Shown: one piece after another, positions 43,708 to 53,063 of the stretch
How positions within the stretch are numbered: position 1 is the first letter of the stretch
Layout of the letters: every line of letters begins with the position of its first letter
NCBI RefSeq assembly: GCF_016919405.1
Contig: NZ_CP070354.1
Coordinates: 769,711-833,710 of the forward strand
Direction: 5' to 3'
Origin: Ensifer sp. PDNC004
GTDB taxonomy: Bacteria; Pseudomonadota; Alphaproteobacteria; Rhizobiales; Rhizobiaceae
Length of the DNA: 64,000 nucleotides
Translations under genes and position numbers: made by a program
The notes under the pieces: generated by a model
Told to the model about the DNA's origin: nothing
Database searches by the model: none
What the model saw: only the letters and a program-made list of their open reading frames with translations

Positions 43708-43924
43708 CAGCGAGAACATCGCAAATAAGTCGACAGCAGCCGGACGCGAGCCGACCGATTTCCCCGACGATAGCCCGCTCGGCAAAGGCGACTTGCGCGA
43801 GCCACGCGACCCGCCGCCGAAATTCGATGATCCTGAGGATGACGACGAATTCGCCGAGACCGAGGAGGCGGACCTGGATGATCCAGACGACGACGATCCG
43901 GACGACCTCCCTCCTCCCGAGTAG
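43688..43924 (+). CDS. short acidic, probably disordered protein
   Basis: A 78-residue protein, very rich in Asp, Glu and Pro, especially the last 40 residues (DDPEDDDEFAETEEADLDDP). No hydrophobic core, so intrinsic disorder is likely. ATG 43688 follows AAGGAG; a GTG at 43685 is less likely. It overlaps the BON-like gene and is followed by a terminator. Role unknown; could be a chaperone-like or cation-binding stress protein. Confidence 0.65.
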   Translation: MRNLDGNSENIANKSTAAGREPTDFPDDSPLGKGDLREPRDPPPKFDDPEDDDEFAETEEADLDDPDDDDPDDLPPPE

Positions 43925-43967
43925 CAAATGACGCGTTCACCGAGTAAAGCCTCGACAACATCAGTAT

Positions 43968-44000
43968 GGCCTCGTCGCTCACGACGGGGCCTTTCCTTTT
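43968..44000 (+). terminator. intrinsic terminator of the stress-gene unit
   Basis: GGCCTCGTCG (43968-43977), loop CTCA, CGACGGGGCC (43982-43991): a 10-bp stem with one G-T pair, then TTTCCTTTT. Confidence 0.8.
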
Positions 44001-44248
44001 CGAGGAGGCTCAAGGCTGCATGATTGCAACATCTGAGAAGCATGTCTGGCGCCCTGAGTGGCCCAAACCGTCCTGATTTTCTCGAGTCTCGATTTTCCAG
44101 CCTCGCGATCCTGGCCAGCCTCGCAGGTGATTTGACGTCTCGAAGGAGGCCTCCCCTTCGATCGCCGTCACGCTAGATCTGATTGATGAGACTTACATAT
44201 CGCATCTTCGAGCTCAGTTTTGTCTATCGATCCGAGCCGTAGGAATGG

Positions 44249-44990
44249 TCACTTAGCCGCTTTGCCGATCGTGTCAGCCATGTGTGCGCCGCGAGAACCG
44301 ATCGGAAGGGGCGTACCGGTCGTCGAGTCCCTTGCGGTCTGATGCTCAAGTTCCGCATTGATCTCGGCTCCTACGATCAACAGCGCTACGGATAGCCAGA
44401 GCCATATCAGGAATCCGACGAGCCCACCGAGCGCACCGTAACTCGCGGCATAGTTAGCAAGATTGTCGAGATACCAAGCATAGCCCAGAGACATTGCGAC
44501 CCAGGTGGCTGTCGTGAAGACCGATCCCCAGGTCAGCCAGCGGAATTTGGCCGGCTGCCGACTGGGGCCGACCCGGTAAATCACAGCCGAGCCCATCAAA
44601 GCCGCAATGACCACAAGCGACCTGCCCGTGAGCAGGATCATGGTTTCGTTTGTCGGATCAAACGACGTAACTCTAAGGACCGTTGGCAACGCGGCGGCAA
44701 TACCAATCATCAGGACAATCGCCACGATCGCGCAGAGCGTAAATACAATGGCAACGAGGTTGAGCCGGAAATATCCACGCTTCTCGACCTCCTGATAGGC
44801 GACGTTCATGGCATCGAAGAGCGCGAGCGCACCGTTTCGCGCACTCCAAAGAGCAATTGTGAGGCCGATGAAGAATGTAAGGCTCAAAGTCGCGTCACGC
44901 ATGTGCACAAGCGTGAGCAGTTGTGTCGCCAGAATGTCGAAAGCACCCGGTGGAAGAACATACGCAAGCGTTCGTAAGTGGTCGGCTCGC
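44249..44990 (-). pseudogene. YihY/BrkB-family membrane protein, N-terminus lost
   Basis: The frame holds the C-terminal two thirds of a YihY/UPF0761 protein: LRTLAYVLPPGAFDILATQL, IGLTIALWSARNGALALFDA, MNVAYQEVEKRGYFRLNLVA, then four helices to LIVGAEINAELEHQ. About the first 85 residues are missing; upstream of about 44986 the same frame runs antiparallel to nothing native and is replaced by LysR coding sequence in another frame. So the gene was cut by a deletion and cannot start normally. Confidence 0.85.
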
Positions 44991-45293
44991 AACCGAGAAT
45001 TCGATGTCGGAGGACGCCGGGTGGAAAGCCGGTTCGCAAATCGCCGTTTCGATCTGCCGCAATGCCGGCTTGAACGACTTCGACAGTTCCACCGCCCGCG
45101 GGGTGGGGTGCATGCCGTCCGGACCGCGAATGAAGAGTTCGTCGCCGAGAACCTCACGCAGCCGGGCAAGCGCGTGGCTGATCGCCGACTGCGTCAGGTG
45201 CAAACGGTCCGCCGCCTTGGTGACACCGCGCTCATCGAGCACGGCGTTGAATATCCGGATCAGGTTCAGATCGAGGCCATGAATATCGCGCAT
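44985..45293 (-). pseudogene. LysR-family regulator, N-terminal fragment
   Basis: MRDIHGLDLNLIRIFNAVLD, then a complete LysR helix-turn-helix (KAADRLHLTQSAISHALARL) and linker to FHPASSDIEFSVAS (residue about 103). There the effector domain should begin, but the sequence becomes YihY out of frame. About two thirds of the protein is missing. It may still bind DNA but cannot sense a ligand. Confidence 0.85.
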
Positions 45294-45403
45294 CCTTAAG
45301 ATGCCACCCTTTCATTTGATCCCGGCCGGCTTGTCCCTCATATCCGGGCCGACCCTGCTTATTCTGCTGCCGGTCCGACAGCTAGCGCTTCGGGAACAAC
45401 GAA

Positions 45404-45526
45404 ATGAACAACAACGAACACATTTCGACAAACGCTTTCGCCACCCACAGCCTGCGCGATCGACTTGCGGCCGATGGGCTTGCCTATCTTTTGGCCTTGA
45501 TGCCCGTCGCCCTCCTGCTCTGCTAG
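45404..45526 (+). other. short open frame divergent from the LysR fragment
   Basis: A 40-codon frame, MNNNEHISTNAFATHSLRDR followed by a hydrophobic LAYLLALMPVALLLC end. It looks like the first residues and first membrane helix of a transporter whose remainder has been lost, as expected for a LysR target. No clear ribosome site. Tentative. Confidence 0.3.
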
Positions 45527-45620
45527 TGGCGAACTGCGCGTGAGAGCCTGCGCCCAAGACAACACTGTCGTGGCCAGTCGGCGGTGATCGGCGATTGTCC
45601 AGGCAGGGATTGGCTTCGGC

Positions 45621-48593
45621 TTAGAACCTTGCGGTGAGGCCGACTGTGCCTGTCAGTGCATAGTTGGTGCCGAAGTGGCCAAGACCCGTGTTGATCTTGC
45701 CTTGGCCATGAAGCGCGTACTTGCCGTCGCCCCAGCTGTAGGTGCCGCCTAGCCCGATACCGGCCCAAAGATTATCCTGCTCCGCTGCAAGGCGAACGCC
45801 ATCGACTTCGACGCTGTTTTGCGGCAGGAAATCATTGTAGAGATCGGCTATTGCGTAGGCGTGTAACCGGCTGGTCTCTCCGTTTTCGGCTCGCCAGGCA
45901 TTCTCGTAGTCAGCAGAGATACCGAGACGGATCTTGAAATCGTCGCCCTCTTTCAGGGCGACGTTGGTGCCGAAAGCATCGGTGAATTGGCTGTAGTTGA
46001 TCCCAGAATAGACTATCTGCGCCTGTGGCGTCACTCCCCAGTTGGCGTTCAGCGCGATCTTTTGGCCCGCTTCGACACCGAGTGCATAGCCGAAACCGCC
46101 ATTTCCCGCGGTCAGGCCAATCGCCGCAGTCGAGGACTTGAGCGTGCTGTCGTACCACGTCAGGCTTGCTTGACTGTCGATGTAGAAGCCGTCGGTTCCA
46201 TACCACGTCAGAGCGCCCCCCAAACCGTAGCCATCGGTTCTGATCGAGCCATTGCCGAAGATCGAGGAGACTTGCCCGGTGACATTGCCATAGCGTGCGT
46301 AAAGCGAAGCAATCAGGCTTCCGGCCTCGCTGGCGGAAAGTTGGCCCTCGACGCCGGACTGGATTTGCCAGGTGTCGGTATCGAATTGCATGCCGGTGGT
46401 GGAAAACTCGGGGGCCGTCTTTGCTGTACGGCCGGCTATTCGGCTCCAGATAAAACCGCTGTTGTCGGCGGGATCGGTCAGGGCGAACTGGTTGGTTCCC
46501 GTGGTCCAGGAGCGATTGCCAACACGCTGCTGCAAGGTCTCAAGGTCGTTAAAGCTCTGCAGCACCGATGCATAGGCTTCGTAGATGGGCGCGCCGGCTT
46601 GATAGAGAGGCTCGGTCGGTGTTCCCGAGTTGAGCAGCGCTGAACGCAGATACCAGTCGCCATCCGCTGGCGTGCTCATGCCGCCTTGATAAAGGCGATA
46701 GGCATAGGCCCCTGCAACGACGGCTTGGTCGCCCTGGAATACATAATCGCCCAAAAGTGAAAAGCTTCCGCCGGAAGCGCCGCCGATATCGATGATCTTG
46801 ATGCCTTCGTTCGTCTGGGCGCCTGCGCCACCGACATTGATGACACGCACGCTGGTATTGCCCGATGTGTTCCCGGTCACGACGAGGCGATCCGTCTTCG
46901 AAAGGTCATCGCCAAGTACTGTCTCGATTTCGAGTGTGCCACCGCTGCCGGCATAGTTGCCCGCGACCGTCAGCGTGCCGATGGAATTGCCCGGAGCAAT
47001 GGTGCCACCCGCAAAATTGGTCGTGGTTCCTACTCTGCCATCGCCTTGCAGGCGCCCGCCAGTTACGTCGAGGGTACCCCCCAAAATCCCGTCGACGGAC
47101 AAAATACCGTTGGTGATCCGCGACATGCCCGAAAGCCCAGAACTGTCCTGCGTCAGTGTGGTCTGGCCGGTTCCGACCTGATGGACACCACCGCTTCCCG
47201 CGATCGTGCCGTCAAAGTTCACTAGGTCCGATCGATTAAAGGAAAGGGTGCCGTCATTGGCGACATCGCCGATGATACTGCCGTTCGTGCCGCCATTACC
47301 CAACTGCAAGGTGCCTGCATTGATCGTTGTGCCGCCAGCGAAGCTGTTCGCACCGGTCAGGGTCAGAGTTCCCCCGCCCTGCTTGGTCAGGCCACCTGCA
47401 CCGGTAATTTCGGGTGCGATTCCGATATCATGGCCGTTGGTGTCGAAGATGCCGCCGCCAGTGCCAAGGGTGACCTTCTGAGCGCCATAGTTCCTGAAGA
47501 AGTTCTCGTTGGTGCCAATGGCCCGGACAATGCCGCCATCCACTGTAACGCTCGCCGTGCCGAGGCCCCCGCGAAGCCCGCTGGTTTCGAGCACCCCACG
47601 GGCACCAGATGTGCCCAGCACGTTCAGCGTGCCGCTTGCCGCCGCATCCGAAATGCCGACATAGACACCGCTCTTGGCGTAGACCCTTGCGCCATCCTCG
47701 ATGGTCATGGTGCCGACGCCGTAGTTGCCCAATGTTAGGTTTGACCCCGTCATCACCCAGCTCGATCCAGCGCCTGTCACCGTTACGCTGCCGTCGCCAC
47801 CAGAGTTCGCGCCGACATAGCCCTGGTTGCTGGTTATGCTTGCACCGTCTTCGACCCTGAGTGTTCCCTGGGCAAACAGGCCCACGGTGAGCTGGTCCAT
47901 CATCGACCAGGTGGCGCCTGAGCTCAGGAGCGCCTCACCGCGTGCCGAGACACCAACAATCCCGTCGTGGCTCGTCAACTCAGCGCCGTTCGATGCTGTA
48001 ACAGTGCCCGCGTTCCAGTTGCCGATGTTGATTCGTCGCGTGGTCACGACGCGACCGCCGTCGGTGACGTTCAACGTCCCGCTGCCCTCATCGCCCACCC
48101 GAAGATCTTGACTGAGCGTCCAGGACGAAGCGACGCCGAAGCCATCATTGCCCGAGATCGTCACGACGCCCACGCTGTCCGTACCGGCCCCTATGTAACC
48201 AGCCTCGCTGGTAACGAGCCCGCCGCCCAGAATATCCAATGTGCCACGACCAGACTGCCCGGTGACCACGTCTCCAAAATTGTCCCAATGCGTGCCCTGG
48301 CCCAAAACGCTAACGGTACCGACACCTGTGAGGTCGTTGCCGATAATGCCTGTATAATTCGTCAGGATGCCGCCGTTCGAAATCGTCAGGCTCCCGACAG
48401 CGCTGTTGCCGATCACGAGATCCATGCTGCTGTCCACGGCTGCAGGATCCGACGGGTCGGTGTCGCCAGAAAGGATAACCTGTGCTCGTGCTTGGAGCGC
48501 GGTGGCAAGCAAAACGACCACGGGCACCGCGGCGGTCACCATATAAGAGCGAGGCCGGCGCGTGATCCGATTAGGGCGGGGTGAGGTTTGCAT
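45621..48593 (-). CDS. autotransporter with beta-helical passenger
   Basis: A 990-residue type V secreted protein. A long signal peptide with basic extension ends near LQARAQ (about residue 38). The passenger is made of repeated beta-strand units (VGSLTISNGGILTNY, GTLNVTDGGRVV, GTLRVEDGASITS) and a PATR autotransporter repeat (GGLTKQGGGTLTLTGANSF). A linker helix near 700-720 precedes the C-terminal 12-strand barrel (about 730-990), which ends in aromatic Phe (VGLTARF). ATG 48593 is chosen; the frame opens at TTG 48605. No protease catalytic triad is evident, so adhesion or surface function is likely. Confidence 0.92.
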   Translation of the reverse strand: MQTSPRPNRITRRPRSYMVTAAVPVVVLLATALQARAQVILSGDTDPSDPAAVDSSMDLVIGNSAVGSLTISNGGILTNYTGIIGNDLTGVGTVSVLGQGTHWDNFGDVVTGQSGRGTLDILGGGLVTSEAGYIGAGTDSVGVVTISGNDGFGVASSWTLSQDLRVGDEGSGTLNVTDGGRVVTTRRINIGNWNAGTVTASNGAELTSHDGIVGVSARGEALLSSGATWSMMDQLTVGLFAQGTLRVEDGASITSNQGYVGANSGGDGSVTVTGAGSSWVMTGSNLTLGNYGVGTMTIEDGARVYAKSGVYVGISDAAASGTLNVLGTSGARGVLETSGLRGGLGTASVTVDGGIVRAIGTNENFFRNYGAQKVTLGTGGGIFDTNGHDIGIAPEITGAGGLTKQGGGTLTLTGANSFAGGTTINAGTLQLGNGGTNGSIIGDVANDGTLSFNRSDLVNFDGTIAGSGGVHQVGTGQTTLTQDSSGLSGMSRITNGILSVDGILGGTLDVTGGRLQGDGRVGTTTNFAGGTIAPGNSIGTLTVAGNYAGSGGTLEIETVLGDDLSKTDRLVVTGNTSGNTSVRVINVGGAGAQTNEGIKIIDIGGASGGSFSLLGDYVFQGDQAVVAGAYAYRLYQGGMSTPADGDWYLRSALLNSGTPTEPLYQAGAPIYEAYASVLQSFNDLETLQQRVGNRSWTTGTNQFALTDPADNSGFIWSRIAGRTAKTAPEFSTTGMQFDTDTWQIQSGVEGQLSASEAGSLIASLYARYGNVTGQVSSIFGNGSIRTDGYGLGGALTWYGTDGFYIDSQASLTWYDSTLKSSTAAIGLTAGNGGFGYALGVEAGQKIALNANWGVTPQAQIVYSGINYSQFTDAFGTNVALKEGDDFKIRLGISADYENAWRAENGETSRLHAYAIADLYNDFLPQNSVEVDGVRLAAEQDNLWAGIGLGGTYSWGDGKYALHGQGKINTGLGHFGTNYALTGTVGLTARF

Positions 48594-49462
48594 CGTGACG
48601 CTCAAATTGCAGTTGCAGGTGTAAGACTACTTCTGCGTTCGTTATGGTTAATAGAGTGATAATTTGGTTCTTGAAGTGGAGGCCGCGGCTTAAGGGTTGA
48701 TTTAACTGCGGTCGGCCCGAGAGCGGGCAGGAGGTGGCAAAGTCGATCATTCCTCGTTGAGGCGGGCAGTGCCAAGCGATTGCGACCGCTGAAACGCGGG
48801 TTGCGCGCTCGCGCGGGCGCAATTGAAGGTAGGTTGGCAGGAATCAGGTGTGGATGCGACTACGCATGCCGGGACGGCCTTCGTAGCCTCGTGGGTCAGC
48901 GATGCCGACTTGGTATTGGGCGACGTTAAATCGGGATGGTGGCGACGTCTTTGGAGCGCCCACGCCCGCTTTCAAAGGCCATCCGAATAAAACGCCATCT
49001 GGCGCGCACGGGGATAGGTCGGCTCGCAGTCGATCGGGGCCAAGCTGATTTTGCCAACGAGGACATTATGAAGCTGGGCCAACTTCCTTAGCAGTGAGGC
49101 GACCGGGCTCGAAGTTCTCGACACGTCGACACTGACCTTAGAACAAGCGACCGACCGTGTCCTGTCGATCGACAGATCGTCCGGCTACAGCTCGTAGACG
49201 GCCCCGACTACAAAGCGGGGGTGCTGGCAGTTACCCACACGCGGGATCTCTCGCGGCGACGGCTTTGCGCCCGCCTCCTGCCACGGTACCGACCTTCCCC
49301 TTCCGCGGACTTCAACCGAGAAGAAAGGTATCGTCTCTTGGGCAGAGTGAAAGCGGCAACTTTTCTTGTTTCGCGCAACGAAAGAGAACGTCATTCCTAT
49401 AATCTATAAAAAATATGTATTTAATAATTTTCTATCGTAAATGGCGATGAAAGCTCCGAACC
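48594..49462. other. about 870 bp without an intact gene
   Basis: Only unsupported frames. On the plus strand 49099-49197 reads ATGLEVLDTSTLTLEQATDR then VLSIDRSSGYSS and stop, which resembles the C-terminus of a P-loop kinase, but it is too short to assign. The last 60 bp before 49463 are AT-rich and probably carry the promoter of the monooxygenase cluster. Confidence 0.4.
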
Positions 49463-50458
49463 ATGTCCTATCTGCTTAGCCTTCTCGACAAGAGCCCCGT
49501 CGATCCGGGGAGGACGCCCACGGAGGCCCTTCACGCGACCGCCCAGCTCGCCGCGAAGGCGGAGGAATGGCGCTATCATCGCTTCTGGGTCGCAGAACAC
49601 CACAACATTCAGGGGCTAGCGAGTTCGGCGCCGGAAACCCTGATCGCCTATCTGCTGGCGAAAACGTCGAAGATCCGCATCGGATCCGGCGGCGTCATGC
49701 TGCAGCACTACAGCGCCTACAAGGTTGCCGAGAGTTTCAATCTTCTCGCCAGCCTTGCGCCATCGCGCGTCGACCTCGGCGTCGGCAAGGCGCCGGGCGG
49801 ATTTCCGCTTTCGACCAGGGCGCTGCAGGCAGGGATAGATCCCGCGCTCCGACCGAATTTCGCCGAGCAGCTGGCGGATCTCAATCGTTATCTGTTGCCG
49901 CAGGAGGCACAACACTCCGACCTGCTTGCCACACCGCTGCCGCCTGTCGCGCCGGAACGCTTCCTGCTCGGAGCAAGCGTCGACAGCGCCGTCCTTGCCG
50001 CCGAAAAGGGCTGGAAGCTGGTTTTCGCCGGCCATCTCAACGGCGATCCCGACAATCTGCAAAAGACGTTTGATGCCTATGAGCGGGCGACTGGCGGTGA
50101 GCGACCGCTGCTCGCGCTCGCGGCCTTCGCCGCCGACAACGAGGAACGGGCGCGCCAGCGCGTCGCCGACCTGAAGATTTTCAAGGTGTTCTTCGGCAAT
50201 GGCCAGAGCGTCAATGTCGGCAGCGAGGAGCAGGCCGCCGACTATGCCCGCCAGGCCGGCTTTAGCGATTACCGCATCGAGGAAAAGACACCGAGCGTGC
50301 TCACCGGCACGCCGCGGCAGGTGCGCCAGGAACTCGACGCGCTGCACCGCCGCTACGGTGTCGAGGAATTCGTCATTGAAACGCCCGCGGTCGGCGCCGC
50401 CGAGCGCCTCGCCTCGATCGAACTCATCGCACGCGAGCGGCTGTCGCTCGCCGCCTGA
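49463..50458 (+). CDS. LLM-class flavin-dependent oxidoreductase (MsnO8-like)
   Basis: A 331-residue luciferase-like monooxygenase of the short family. YLLSLLDKSPVDPGRTPTEAL, RFWVAEHHNIQGLASSAPET, IRIGSGGVMLQHYSAYKVAE and LGVGKAPGG are the family's FMN-binding strands. FMNH2 must come from a reductase not encoded nearby. First gene of the putative S-compound cluster; the next gene begins 22 nt later. Substrate unknown. Confidence 0.9.
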   Translation: MSYLLSLLDKSPVDPGRTPTEALHATAQLAAKAEEWRYHRFWVAEHHNIQGLASSAPETLIAYLLAKTSKIRIGSGGVMLQHYSAYKVAESFNLLASLAPSRVDLGVGKAPGGFPLSTRALQAGIDPALRPNFAEQLADLNRYLLPQEAQHSDLLATPLPPVAPERFLLGASVDSAVLAAEKGWKLVFAGHLNGDPDNLQKTFDAYERATGGERPLLALAAFAADNEERARQRVADLKIFKVFFGNGQSVNVGSEEQAADYARQAGFSDYRIEEKTPSVLTGTPRQVRQELDALHRRYGVEEFVIETPAVGAAERLASIELIARERLSLAA

Positions 50459-50479
50459 TCACTCCGGGAAGGATTTGTC

Positions 50480-51829
50480 ATGAGCAAGAAGAACGTCACT
50501 TTCGGCATCATGCTGCAGGGACCGGGCGGACACATGAACGCCTGGAAACATCCAAGCGGGCCGGCCGATGCGAGCGTCAACTTTTCGTTCTTCGTCGACA
50601 CGGCGCGCAAGGCGGAGGCCGCCGGCATCGCCTTCGCCTTCGTCGCCGATGGCCTCTACATCAACGAACAGTCGATCCCGCATTTCCTCAACCGCTTCGA
50701 GCCGCTGACGATCCTGTCGGCGCTTGCCGCCTCGACCTCGCAGATCGGTCTCGTTGGCACGGTTTCGACCTCCTACAGTGACCCGTTCACGGTCGCCCGC
50801 CAGTTCGCCTCGCTCGATCTGATCAGTGGCGGCCGTGCCGGCTGGAACGCGGTGACCTCGCCGCTCGAAGGGTCTGGCCGCAACTACGGGCGCGAGCATC
50901 CGGAACACGAGCTGCGCTACGAAATCGCCGACGAATATCTCGATGCGATCAAGGGGCTGTGGGACAGCTGGGACGACGACGCCTTCGCGCGCGACCGCGC
51001 AACCGGCGTCTATGCCGACAAGACGAAGCTGCGCCGGCTCAATCACAAGGGGCGCTTCTTCCGGATCGAGGGACCGCTCAACATCGAGCGTTCCAGGCAG
51101 GGTCAACCGGTCGTCTTCCAGGCGGGAGCGTCCGATTCCGGTGTCCGCCTTGCGGGAAAACATGCCGACGCGGTGTTCACCAATGGCGGGCCGATCGAGG
51201 ACGCCAAGGTCTTCTACAAGCAAGTCAAGCAAAGTGCGGTGGCACAGGGACGCCGTGCTGGCGAGGTCGGCATCTTTCCCGGCATCGGCCCGATCGTCGG
51301 CGCCACGGCCGAAGAGGCCGAGGCGAAATACCGGGCCATCCGCGATCTGGTGACGATCGAGGAAGCGCTGCTCTATCTCGGCCGGTTCTTCGATCATCAC
51401 GACTTCAGCGCCTATCCGCTCGACGCGCCGTTCCCCGATATCGGTGACATCGGCAAGAACAGCTTTCGCGCGACGACCGACCGCATCAAGAAGACGGCGC
51501 GTGAAACAGGCGCGAGCCTGCGCGAGATCGCGCTCGACGTCGCAACGCCGAGGACGACCTTCATCGGCACGGCTGAGCATATTGCAGGCGAGATCATCCG
51601 CTGGATCGACGAGGATGCGGCCGACGGCTTCATCCTCGGCTTCCCCGTGATCGCCGAAGGGCTCGCTGATTTCGCCGCATATGTGCTGCCGATCCTCGAA
51701 GGCCGCGGATACTTCAAGCGCGGGCTCGAAGGCGCAACGCTGCGCGATCACCTGGGACTGCCGTATCGCGAAAGCCGTTATGCGGCGCCGGCGGTGGAAG
51801 TCGAGCGGGGGAGGGCCGTCGGGACCTGA
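50480..51829 (+). CDS. FMN-dependent monooxygenase, NtaA/SnaA/DmoA (YxeK/YtnJ-like) family
   Basis: A 449-residue two-component flavin monooxygenase. MLQGPGGHMNAWKHPSGPAD near the start, NRFEPLTILSALAASTSQIG, the TSYSDPFTVARQFASLDLIS strand-helix and GWNAVTSPL are typical of the long subfamily, which includes nitrilotriacetate, dimethylsulfide and N-acetyl-S-alkylcysteine monooxygenases. Clustering with an acetyltransferase, an M20 deacylase and an amino-acid importer points to the last kind. GGAAGGA precedes ATG 50480. Confidence 0.92.
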   Translation: MSKKNVTFGIMLQGPGGHMNAWKHPSGPADASVNFSFFVDTARKAEAAGIAFAFVADGLYINEQSIPHFLNRFEPLTILSALAASTSQIGLVGTVSTSYSDPFTVARQFASLDLISGGRAGWNAVTSPLEGSGRNYGREHPEHELRYEIADEYLDAIKGLWDSWDDDAFARDRATGVYADKTKLRRLNHKGRFFRIEGPLNIERSRQGQPVVFQAGASDSGVRLAGKHADAVFTNGGPIEDAKVFYKQVKQSAVAQGRRAGEVGIFPGIGPIVGATAEEAEAKYRAIRDLVTIEEALLYLGRFFDHHDFSAYPLDAPFPDIGDIGKNSFRATTDRIKKTARETGASLREIALDVATPRTTFIGTAEHIAGEIIRWIDEDAADGFILGFPVIAEGLADFAAYVLPILEGRGYFKRGLEGATLRDHLGLPYRESRYAAPAVEVERGRAVGT

Positions 51830-51852
51830 CGGTTCCGGCGGAGGTTGTGTCC

Positions 51853-53040
51853 ATGAACCTTATTCTCACCGACACCCAGAGATCCGCAGCCGTCGAGCGT
51901 GGCCTTGCCAGCTTCATCGACGAGATTGTCGCCATCCGGCGCGATCTGCATCAGCATCCCGAGCTCGCCTTTCAGGAGAGACGCACGAGCGACCTCGTTG
52001 CCGACCGGCTGTCTGCCTGGGGCTATGAGGTCAGCCGCGGCATTGCCCGGACCGGGATTGTCGCCACCCTCCGGCGCGGGCGGAGCGAAAAGGCGATCGG
52101 CCTTCGCGCCGACATGGACGCCTTGCCGATCGAGGAAGCGACGGGTCTTGCCTATGCCAGCCGCCACAAGGGCGTGATGCACGCCTGCGGCCATGACGGC
52201 CATACGGCGATCCTGCTCGCAGCCGCCCGGTTTCTGGCAGGGGAGGGACGTTTCGACGGCACGCTGCGGCTGATCTTCCAGCCCGCCGAAGAGATCGGCG
52301 CCGGCGCGCGCAGCATGCTATCGGAGGGTTTGCTCGAACGCTTCCCGGTCGAAGCGATCTTCGGCCTGCACAACTGGCCGGGCGTAGCCACGGGACGTTT
52401 CGGCTTCGTCGAGGGGCCGGCCATGGCCTCGGTCGACCAAGCCAACATCACTGTTGTCGGCAAGGGTGGGCACGGGGCTGAGCCGCACCTGACCGTCGAC
52501 CCGGTGCTGGCGACGGCATCACTGATTACGGCGCTCCAGAGCCTCGTTTCGCGCAATGTCGACCCGCAGCATATGGCTGTCGTCACCGTCGGCTCCATCC
52601 GCGGCGGCCAGGCGTCGAACGTCATCCCCGAAAGCGTCTCGTTGAAATTGACCCTGCGGGCCTTCAATGACGACGTCCGCCGCCTGCTTGGCGAGCGTGT
52701 CCAGGCGCTGGCGCGGGCGCAGGCCGAGAGTTTTGGCGCAAGGGCCGAGATCGACTATCGGCTCGGCTTTCCGGCGCTGGTCAACCACGCCGCCGAAACG
52801 GACTTTGCCCGCGATGTCGCGCTCAAGGCCTTAGGCCCCGACGCGATCATTTCAGATTTCAAGCCGCGCACGGCCAGCGAGGACTTCGCGTTCTTCCTCG
52901 AGGAGAAAGCCGGCAACTACGCCTTCGTCGGCAACGGCGACAGCGCGGCGCTCCACAGCGCTGAATACGATTTCAACGACGCGATCATCGCACCGGCCGC
53001 CCGCTACTGGGTTCGGTTGGTGGAAACTTTTCTCGCGTGA
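51853..53040 (+). CDS. M20-family amidohydrolase/deacylase
   Basis: A 395-residue metallo-amidohydrolase (hippurate hydrolase/YxeP type). IRRDLHQHPELAFQE near the start, GLRADMDALPIEE with the metal Asp, MHACGHDGHTAILLAAA with Cys/His ligands, LIFQPAEEIGAGA with catalytic Glu, and the dimerisation domain VGKGGHGAEPH. Such enzymes remove N-acyl groups from amino acids. ATG 51853 lies 9 nt after GGAGG; the frame opens at GTG 51847. It overlaps the acetyltransferase region (possible GTGA start at 53037). Confidence 0.92.
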   Translation: MNLILTDTQRSAAVERGLASFIDEIVAIRRDLHQHPELAFQERRTSDLVADRLSAWGYEVSRGIARTGIVATLRRGRSEKAIGLRADMDALPIEEATGLAYASRHKGVMHACGHDGHTAILLAAARFLAGEGRFDGTLRLIFQPAEEIGAGARSMLSEGLLERFPVEAIFGLHNWPGVATGRFGFVEGPAMASVDQANITVVGKGGHGAEPHLTVDPVLATASLITALQSLVSRNVDPQHMAVVTVGSIRGGQASNVIPESVSLKLTLRAFNDDVRRLLGERVQALARAQAESFGARAEIDYRLGFPALVNHAAETDFARDVALKALGPDAIISDFKPRTASEDFAFFLEEKAGNYAFVGNGDSAALHSAEYDFNDAIIAPAARYWVRLVETFLA

Positions 53041-53063
53041 CCACCCAAGGGATGGCGAAAGAC

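Noticed and set aside
45301..45557. 80-codon frames on both strands near 45.3-45.5 kb as genes
   Set aside because: They overlap each other and the promoter region of the LysR fragment; only the 40-codon transporter-like start at 45404 was kept, with low confidence.
50459..51751. 430-codon minus-strand frame
   Set aside because: Antisense to the NtaA-type monooxygenase; low-complexity acidic/basic composition.
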